A stretch of DNA of 64,000 bases from Heligmosomoides polygyrus polygyrus (Eukaryota > Nematoda > Chromadorea > Rhabditida > Heligmosomidae): positions 27,163,706 to 27,227,705 of the forward strand of contig OX377204.1 in NCBI GenBank assembly GCA_947396885.1, given 5' to 3'. The notes below the pieces were generated by a model that had not been told where the DNA came from, did no database searches, and saw nothing but the letters and a program-made list of their open reading frames with translations. The stretch's first letter is position 1, and each line of letters opens with the position of its first letter. The position numbers and the translations under genes are program-made. Shown in pieces: positions 54,991 through 64,000 of this stretch.

Positions 54991-56489
54991 ATATTGATTA
55001 GCGCGAGGTGTCGTGTCATCACTTCATCGCCCTTTCGGACCCACTTCAAGCTCCAGATCACTTGTTCATCTCTGCGCCGGGCAGATGTCGTGACAGCCTG
55101 TCCTCTAGCTCTTAGGCGCGGTCTGTTTGGGTGGTCTTTGGCTCAAAGAGGCTGCTCTTGGCGGATCTCCGTTCCGTTCTGGGTTTTTTTTGTGTTTTCT
55201 TCTTCTTGTTCCTGTGGATAATTCTTGATAGATTGGGCTGGTCAGCTGTCTCACAAAGCATTGGGCTATGGGTTTCGGGTGATCCAATGGGTTCTCTGGC
55301 AACATTCTGGATAGCTGCTCTGACAAGGCAGTATAGGGACTCTCACATAGCTTTCTAGCATTCTGAAATGGAGCGGCTATTCTGGAGATTTCTAAGTTTC
55401 GCACCTAGGAGATATGAAGATTTTCAAGCGCTCTGATCCCGAAGCACTTGTGCTGGCCTACACTGACTTTACAGAGAGGGCTGTGCCTTTTAATTTCGAT
55501 AAATTTCGGATCTATTCTAGTGGAAGGTGCACCGCTAGAAAAAAGCACCCAGAGTGGCATATCCCGCTCAGGAAATGAAAAAAAAAACGGCCCACTCGCA
55601 AGCCAGTTTAGCGTGTTGTCTTTCTATATTACTCTGCCTTCAATTTTGGCTCAAGGGGCTGCTCTTGATCACACCAGCAGAATGTAGCGCTCGCTCCGAC
55701 TAGGGTGGATCTCTATTGCTCTTCTAGCCCCAATGATTTGACTTTTCATTATCTTCAAAGGCTTAACCTGACTCAAGAAGAAAATTGAAGTGGTGATTTA
55801 CGTGACCGAACATTTCGTGCTAGATATTATTTTACGCTAAAGCCAAGGACGCTGCGCGTTATTTCTAGGTAATCAATGTCGTGCCGGTCTTGGAGATTGC
55901 TGAGGAAAAGCTTGTGTGTCAGCTTGTTATCATAAAAACAGTGCATTTCGAAAACCTCTAGAATATTCTTAGGTACAAGGTCAGCAAAGTGAAGTGCTTG
56001 TCACAGCACTCGAGCCCGATTAGGCAAGCGACGCCCTGCGAAAATGCCCTTGCATTCCTGATTTTCTCTCCTTTGTGCTTCCACTACAATTCTTTTCTCT
56101 CTGTCCGTTTTATTGATAACATAAATAAGGGATATACGCCACCTATCAATCGGAGTAGAATGTAGGGGGGGGGGGGGGGGGTAGAAAATAATTGAACCAG
56201 GCAGTTGTTTTGTTGTTGTTTCGATTGCGTAGCATTCGAAGCGCCACCCAGTGCCAGAAAAATCGGATGCGCAGGCAGCTGGTACTATAAAACAACCGTA
56301 GCAGTGGCAGCCGTCTGGAGAGCTGTCAAGAACGAGTCGCTAATTGGAGTGCTTTCTAGCTCATGGTTAGGTTGGGTAAACCGTAACGAACTTCTTCGCT
56401 GTTCGATGGTCAGAGACCTCGTCGCGAGAACATCTTCGAGGAGTCGACGAAGTTTAAGTGGGTTACCTAGTGGTTTACTAGGACCTGGG
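54991..56489. other. Unassigned stretch with a poly-G run
   Basis: The word ggctcaa-ggctgctcttg occurs twice (about 55140 and 55650). A run of 17 G is at 56165-56181. No gene recognised. Confidence 0.35.
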
Positions 56490-56690
56490 GCAGCACAGGT
56501 GTAGGAGGTGCCGGCTGTCGCGTGCAACTGATTCGAGGTTCTTGGCTCGGATTTCCCGCTCAGGCTAACCCAGCCTTTTATTCGCCGGGGTTGGTGAATT
56601 AATATCGACTCTGTCTGGGAACGATGGCTGGCCAACGCAGGTTGCTGTACAGGCCAAATACGCTTTCAAATTGCCTCCAAGACGTGTACA
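56490..56690 (+). repeat. SINE family S, worn head
   Basis: Plus-strand order: tgtcgcgtgcaactgattcg, ttggctcggatttcccgctc, aacccagcctt, gtctgggaacg, ggctggccaacgcagg, ccaaatacgctt. The A-box end is weak. Confidence 0.6.
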
Positions 56691-57635
56691 AGTGCAGTGG
56701 TTGGTGTTTCCAAAGTGATTTTACATCTTCCTTCTCTGATGATTCACCCCGCTGCACAACAAAATGTCACCAGAACGCTCACCATTATATGGCTTGCGAA
56801 TCGTAGTGAAAGTCCTGGAGGAGAGATTTGGCGCTTCTCGTGTTTCTGTTGGAAGCAGTGCAGGATGGGCTATTTTGGCACATGGCGGGGTATGGTGGCT
56901 ACGTGGCGGCTGGCGATCATGAGGATGCATTCTTGCATTATTATTGGTTTACCGTTCACTCTGCCTAAACTTAGTGCAGGCCGAGATTGGACACTATGTG
57001 GCCCTCATGACCAACTCATGACCGTCACCAGCACTGGTGATTCAGCAGTAATCGTTTTTCCTTTGGAACTCGAGTCTGTCTTACTGGAGCGAGATACTGT
57101 TATAGGTGAAGATGGGTGGAATTCCATGGATAAGAATTTGGAAAGCGATGTTCTGCTAGAGTAGAGAAGTAGTTCAATGCTTTTCTTAGGTATCGGTTAA
57201 CTTCAATTTTCCGTCGTTATCGAGTAGGCTGAGTGAAGTGCCCCCACACACTAAGGTGGATCGGGATAAGTCGTAGGACGAAGACTTTCACAGTACTGGA
57301 AGAGGTTGTGGTCGGCGTGAGTCATTCACTAATTGCGTGCTCGTAGAGATAGATCCATTAGCTATCTGTACGTATGCTGATGACTCAGAACCAGTATGTG
57401 GCACTCGTACTGCATGGCCTGTTACTTGGTGTTCCATTGCTTTTATTGTTTCTAGTCGCTTGTCGTTTGGCGTTTTTTCAAGCTGTCTACTCCGTAGCGT
57501 GACATTATAACTGCATTTTTCAGGGTTTTCACGACCACACATATATTAGGAGAGGAGGATGGCTGCGATGAATCCAGAATAGTGAGTTGGATTTTTTCGT
57601 TGTATTTCATTTGCTACTAAAATCCATCGTGAGTT
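56691..57635. other. Unassigned stretch
   Basis: A 155-codon frame (56697-57164, +) begins in the SINE and has no recognised domain. The 84-codon minus frame at 57288-57542 is also unrecognised. Confidence 0.3.
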
Positions 57636-57830
57636 CCTACACGGCCTTTCACGGTTTCGAAGCTGATGAATTGGCACTGGTTTGCTTTGCAAAAGAAGGT
57701 ACACTGACTGGTCATCGACTGAGTGCTGCTAGTCATTGTATGGGTCAGATTCGCATTCAGAGTGCCTCTGCTGTATCATGTAAGAGGAAATGTGCGGCGC
57801 ATCTGAAACCGAGATTGCCTGATGCCGGCC
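57636..57830 (+). repeat. Decayed SINE family S
   Basis: Body words in order: cactggtttgc, ggtcatcgactgagtgctgctagtc-like, gtatgggtcagattcgcatt and gtgcctctgctgta. Head and tail not preserved. Confidence 0.4.
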
Positions 57831-60356
57831 GTGCCCTTTTGATTTCCTTAGTGAATTTATTCATTCAGAGTCTCTATTTCTAAAGCTCGTAAATTGTCGT
57901 ATAAAGAGAGCACTGCTGCACTGTGAAGTGTTTATGTTGCCCCTCAACCCGCTATTTTGCATCTATTCTTTCTCGTGCGCAAATTTATATACCGTCTGGT
58001 GAAAAGGGCTTCATTTATCTGTTCATTTGACCTGGTGTTTCGCTTACAGGACGTAGTATCTAGCTATGCTTAGTCCGTGTGATGCAATTTTGTCGAGGTG
58101 TTTAGCAAGGAACTGGTTGTTTACTTTCGTTCCGAGGGATTAGGAGGGTGCGGAGTTCTGGAAATCGCTGTCTTTACAAGCTGCTCTTCCCGCCGCTAAT
58201 CATGGAATGCGTTCAGTTTCATGGGACAGATCACGTGAAAGAGCTTCAGAGACTGATTACAATTGTGCAGACAAAAACTGCGGGACGTCCTGAGGGAGTT
58301 CTGACTTGACAGTGTTGATCTTCTCGGCTGCCGGTTGTTTATGCAGGGTTGCGCGGGAGAGCGGACTGCCTCAACGGCAAAGGTAGCGTAGTGGATGTGT
58401 GCCTGCTCACAAAAGCGACCTAATGGCTCAACTCTCGGCAGCGATATTTTCCAATCGTTCATAAGACTCTATATTGGTGTTCACGACCTCATCACACTCA
58501 CCCGCGCTTTAAGCCTTGAGCCTACCAGGCATCACAAATCACTTTACATTATGGAAAATCGGTCTGATGTAGCTGTTACTTGATTTCATTGGGCAGTAGA
58601 TGGAATACACGTCTAGTAAAATGTTAGGTCGGATCAAAAGTTCCCCCCCCCCCCCCCCCGTTTTATTTGCTTGTATGCTCCAGCCATTGGTTAACCCTTG
58701 TACTCCACGTCTTTACTCCCTTCGTACCACTGTATAGACAAAAGTGTGTAGTTTTAAATACTTATGAAACATAAAAGCTGACTGCCAGAAATTTGAGTTT
58801 AAACTACTTTCTATGACAGAAGAAGGAGCCAATTTTGTTGTCATGGAGCGTCATAGCCTGAATCTCCGAAACGCGAAACTGGAGTTAAATAGACTTACTG
58901 CTAGGAAGCAATTATCTAAAAATCAGCAGTAAAGTACTGACATGAAACGCTTTCAATTAAAAATAAAGAACCTTAAATATCAGTCTTGCTCATAATTGAC
59001 AGTCGTACTGATGAACATTTAGAAGCAAAACCTAAGTCTCCGGGTAATTTAGTTTGGGGTAAAAAAGTGTCGTGCTGAGACGTCTCCTTGCGCAGGAAAG
59101 AAACAGGAGGGGTTCATTTATTCTGAAATCTGCGGTCTAGCAGCGATAGATAGGGGCTCCGGCTCGGCAGGTTTTAGTTTCTTTTTCTAGTGAGATAGGA
59201 GCGTGCGTTTTTTTCGATACATTAGTTTCACTTATAAATGACAAATTATGTACAATGGATTGTGGCACCTTTGTGAAAGAGCTGGTTTTCTCGATCCATT
59301 TCTTGAATTCAAATGACAACTTCTGCTATTGGTGATCTGCTACCGGCATTGTTCAGCATGGAAGTCAGTAGGCAAGCTAACAACTTAGAGTAAAACATGC
59401 TGGTGAACATCTGAAAAAAAGTATAAAAATCTGCTGGAAATGCATCATGCTTTGATAAATAAAAAGCACCTACCGTGCTAGCGACAACTGCGAATAACAC
59501 ATAGTTAAATTCATCAGTTCAAAAACGTTTAGAGCTTGGAGTAGAAAGTTGTTTTCGATTTTGTGTGACCACGATATATTTCGCTGTAAAAGCTAAATGT
59601 TCTCGTATTTCTTGTAGTGCTTTCAGAGCATTGTCACCGGGTGCACGAGGGGAAGAAAAGCACCTTCCTACTATTCACGAGCACTAATTCTCTAAAACAA
59701 TGGGAAGAAATTTGGAAGTAAAACCTTTTGAAGCACACGGACCCTTGCGGAGCGCGTGGTACGAGGCGCTGGTCTAGCAAATATTGCGAAAAACGTCTAA
59801 ATTTGGTTTTCCCCGGGCTTGCCTTTCCTGTGTCGGTGAGTGGGAAGTCGTCAGCTGGGAGGGAAATCATAGGCGTGCCCTTTTGCAAGGGCCCAAGTGT
59901 GTTTCGTGGGCCAGCGAGGAAGAATTTAATGTGGATCCTTGAAGTCGAATGAAGTTGGGTGCATTCTGTATCTGAAGTGGTCCCCTTTTTCATTTAGCCT
60001 TCGATCTGGTTCTCTTTCATCCTAACAATAACAATGAAGAGGCATCATATGGGTGTTTCTTCTGAAGGGTAGCTTTATTGGGAACAATGATAGCGGGATC
60101 GTGGTCGAATACCTTGCTGAGTTCGGAGGAGCAATTTTTCGACGGAAGCGGTGAGCGAAAGAAACTGATTGACCATATCCGTAGTGATGTTGAGGCGAGT
60201 ATTCTGTGGTTACATGGTGCAAACTTTGAATGTTTAGCATACAGCTCTTGTGTTATCCTTCTCAACCAAGCTTGAACCGATGTTGAATCAAAAACTTGAC
60301 TCACCCGCTGTTAGTCTTATTTTTCTCGCGTTGATCCTATGACTAAACAAAATTTG
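57831..60356. other. Unassigned stretch with a poly-C run
   Basis: No gene recognised. A run of 17 C lies at 58643-58659 next to ggatcaaaagtt. Frames at 59634-59993 and 60017-60304 (minus) have no known motif. Confidence 0.35.
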
Positions 60357-60561
60357 GGTTCTAAGTGGGCTGGCGCCGGCTCCATTATGAGACCAATGGT
60401 CGTGGAACACTCAAATAAACACGGTTTCCGTGCTCTCCTCCACGTCATCGGAGGAGAGCACACAACTAAACAAGGGAAGGAACTTCGGGCTGTGGCTGAT
60501 CGAACTTATCCGTTTTAAGATACCTTGCCAGTGTACAGCGGGCACCAGCCCGCTTAGTACC
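60357..60561. mobile_element. Short TIR element with 8-bp duplication
   Basis: AAAATTTG flanks both sides (60349-60356 and 60562-60569). Ends ggttctaagtgggctggcgcc and gggcaccagcccgcttagtacc are inverted copies. The interior corresponds, inverted, to the element at 47891-48068 (aagataccttgccagtgtac, tgagaccatggtcgtg-like). Confidence 0.8.
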
Positions 60562-60626
60562 AAAATTTGAGCTCGCAGAGCGATTCATGGTATGTTTCAT
60601 TCAACCATGCTAAAGTCTTTAAAAGG

Positions 60627-60915
60627 GAGACGTGGTAGCAGAGTCTCGGAAGAGGCGCGTGCTGTCGAATGCTTAATGACTCGAGATTCTTGGTTTGATC
60701 CCAGCGATATCAATAGAGCTATTCATCACTCCGGGGTAGATGATTTAGTACCAGTCATGTTTAGGAAGAATGAAGCGCTGGCTTGTCTATGTCAGTGATG
60801 GTCATGGGAAGTCATCACATTGGGCAATACATATACAATTTGTCTACGCGACATTTTATAGAAGTAGCATTCGTCGCACATCTCAAAACGGATTGATTAA
60901 CGTCATTCTTTATGC
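60627..60915 (+). repeat. SINE family S, plus strand, with tail
   Basis: Head gggagacgtggtagcagagt with B-box-like ggtttgatccc, body tggtaccagtc-like, and tail gattgattaacgtcattctttat, again similar to the RTE 3' end. Moderately worn. Confidence 0.6.
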
Positions 60916-61567
60916 TGTGGCCAAGGTGTTGTGTGACCCAGAGTTGCCGCCACTCACACGAGGGCAGATTTTCTCTCCCTTTAATTGAACAATTCTACCC
61001 ATTTGTAGAATAGTGTACGGCTTAAACCTAAACGATGGTTCCATTACTGTGGGTAAAGTGATCGTCAGCAGTTTTCGTAGCCAAACACCTATGTGTAGTA
61101 ATAAACACTTAAAATATCGCCTCGCCGACTTCCACCGGTTTCTTCTTGCTCGTTGTCTTGTATCCATTGTTCCTTTATTTTATGTGAAATTGAGTTTTCG
61201 AATTTTTAAAAAGATTTCCGATGCATACCTCGTAAACTAAAGAGTAGTCTTGCTTACTTGCCCAGTGTAAAATGAGTTTAGCTTGATGTAATTTCGTCTT
61301 CATTTTCGGAGCTGAGTTCCCGTGGACTACTGCGCTGAGCGTGTGTCAGCGTGTGCGTTGCGTGACGCATTGTCGTTTATATATGAGCTGTTATGCTCGG
61401 TCAGATAGGCATCGTTATCGTTCGGTGACGCGTTCGTGCTAGGCTCATTGTTTTGAAATGGTCAAGGTTCTTACCATTCCTGGGCGAGTCTACCGTTTTC
61501 TCTCGCATGGTAAATACAACTCTGCTTTCAAACAGGTTGGTCACTATTAAAATCCTTGCTGTTCCAG
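60916..61567. other. Upstream region of the rab-1 homologue
   Basis: The first coding exon and promoter of the rab-1 homologue should lie here or further left, but no exon encoding the usual N-terminus before YDYLFK was found. A TATA-like word (tttatatatgag) is at 61377. The sequence just before 61568 has an in-frame stop, so an upstream exon is needed. Confidence 0.35.
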
Positions 61568-62944
<1,377 letters not shown>

Positions 62945-63558
62945 GTGTGCCTTCGGTGTTTGTTCTCTTAGCGAACGTCTCTTTAGTTTTATTTCTCTAC
63001 GTTATTGCATTTGTTTCGTAATGCATCTCGCGACGGCTTCGGGTTTCGTAATAACGGGTCCATCGGGTATCATGCAATAGACGGACGCTTACGACGATTT
63101 TTAATACGGGTCTCGTTAACGACATTGACGCTTCCGCGATGGACCTGCATTGCCTCCTATGCTGAAGATTTTCTGAAAATCAATAGACCTCTGCACACCA
63201 CTATGGCGCAGCTCTACAGACACCAATTGCATGTCTGCGATCTTCTGAACAAGGAGTAAAAGCGCTTATCCATAGCTGCCACCTAACCCTCTACTTTCCG
63301 ACTCTTGCAACCCCTTCGCGGCTATGTCAGACAGTGGTGCCCCGCCTTTATTTGCCACATCAGACAACTTCAGGCAATGCTACTCGAAAACGTAGTTTCG
63401 CTCTGAACAATTATTTCGTTTTCCATTATTACACATTGAGCGATTATTCAGTGGAGCAGTTCCCTGATTCAGTTTTGTCCATGAATATATCTTCAAACAA
63501 TTTCGTGCACTTGATCACATTTGTTTAAGCCTGGAACGGCTGATATAGAGGCTATATG
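62945..63558. other. Intron of the rab-1 homologue (left part)
   Basis: Begins with the donor gtgtgcc. Frames within (for example 63005-63259) do not match the expected GIPFLETSAK region and are taken as non-coding. Confidence 0.6.
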
Positions 63559-63875
63559 TTGTTACAGGATGTTTTGTTACGATCAAAACTCTTGCGCCAG
63601 GCGGGACTCGAACCCGCATCTTCTGCTTTCCGGGCAGCTATGTTCGCCTTACACCACCGGTGCTGTTTGACCGCACGTAACATCCGCGATATCCTCGAGA
63701 TCCGTAAGCACCCACCCGTGATACGGGGACGGACCTCAATGATATCGCGGATGTTACGTGCGGTCAAACAGCACCGGTGGTGTAAGGCGAACATCGCTGC
63801 CCGGAAAGCAGAAGATGCGGGTTCGAGTCCCGCCTGGCGCAAGAGTTTTGATCGTAACAAAACATCGTGTAACAA
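63559..63875. repeat. Near-perfect inverted pair of tRNA-Gly-like units
   Basis: Arms 63559-63693 and 63741-63875 (about 135 bp) pair with only a few differences, with a spacer of 47 bp. Each arm has a tRNA-like unit pointing outward: 63594-63663 (-) and 63771-63840 (+). The units have acceptor-like ends (GCACCGG/CTGGCGC), a good T arm (GCGGG-TTCGAGT-CCCGC) and an anticodon arm CTGC-CCGGAAA-GCAG. By eye this resembles tRNA-Gly(UCC) with a changed loop, and position 33 is not T. So these are derived, probably not functional tRNAs. The pair lies in the rab-1 intron. A worn pair is at 30367-30660. Confidence 0.8.
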
Positions 63876-64000
63876 TAATTTCGTGTACGAAAGACAGGCG
63901 AAAAAACAGATTGTCCCGAAGGGGTTATGGTTGATGAGATACATAGACGAGACTTTGTTGATGTGCGTACAAGGCGCTCAAATATTAAATATTGTGCTTG

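Noticed and set aside
63005..63259. An 84-codon frame as the next rab-1 exon
   Set aside because: It lacks the expected ETSAK region and does not join in phase with exon 5.
63771..63840. A functional tRNA gene
   Set aside because: Acceptor mismatches, a non-T at position 33 and a changed anticodon loop, plus the inverted duplicate, indicate a derived repeat.

Overview
The window reads as nuclear DNA of a nematode, most likely a clade V parasite of the hookworm type. The basis is two split genes with nematode-style introns (gt...tttcag) that encode proteins close to nematode RAB-1 and the BTBD7/HPO-9 family, a Pao/BEL retroelement with a phlebovirus-like envelope gene, and a very dense load of short DNA transposons, tRNA-derived SINEs and two non-LTR LINEs. 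The species call is inference; no marker gene is present.

Layout. 1-15 kb: no convincing host gene. It holds a Tc1/mariner-type element (4106-4844), a decayed mariner (about 6533-7560), a 2.9 kb foldback with tRNA-like arms (8016-10905) and SINE copies. 15.1-22.3 kb: a minus-strand RTE-type LINE split by a complete plus-strand CR1-type LINE (16011-19896) with both ORFs open. 22.9-26.2 kb: a second foldback with tRNA-like arms, a SINE and a long-TIR element. 26.3-38.8 kb: a minus-strand BTBD7/hpo-9 homologue with ten recognised exons and introns full of mobile DNA, including mariner 1 and a PIF/Harbinger-like element. 39-50 kb: mariner 2, a LINE fragment and several families of small inverted-repeat elements. 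50.4-53.1 kb: a 2.6 kb Pao/BEL derivative keeping two LTRs, an integrase C-terminus and a truncated envelope gene; where an 18-nt primer-binding site is expected, the complement of a whole tRNA-Gly plus CCA is present. 53-61 kb: mostly non-coding repeats and one GC-rich block. 61.5 kb to the right edge: a rab-1 homologue (+), four exons seen, followed by a near-perfect inverted pair of tRNA-Gly-like sequences.

How the parts relate. The two host genes are unrelated housekeeping/signalling genes. The mobile elements show a history: RTE inserted, decayed, then was hit by CR1. The SINEs share their 3' end with the RTE LINE, which suggests RTE machinery moves them. Several small families carry target-site duplications that point to superfamilies (TWA for PIF/Harbinger-like, 8 bp for hAT- or Merlin-like, TA for Tc1/mariner). 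The most unusual object is the Pao/BEL derivative. Its structure can be explained by a reverse-transcription error in which the whole tRNA primer was copied and the strand then jumped into the integrase region.
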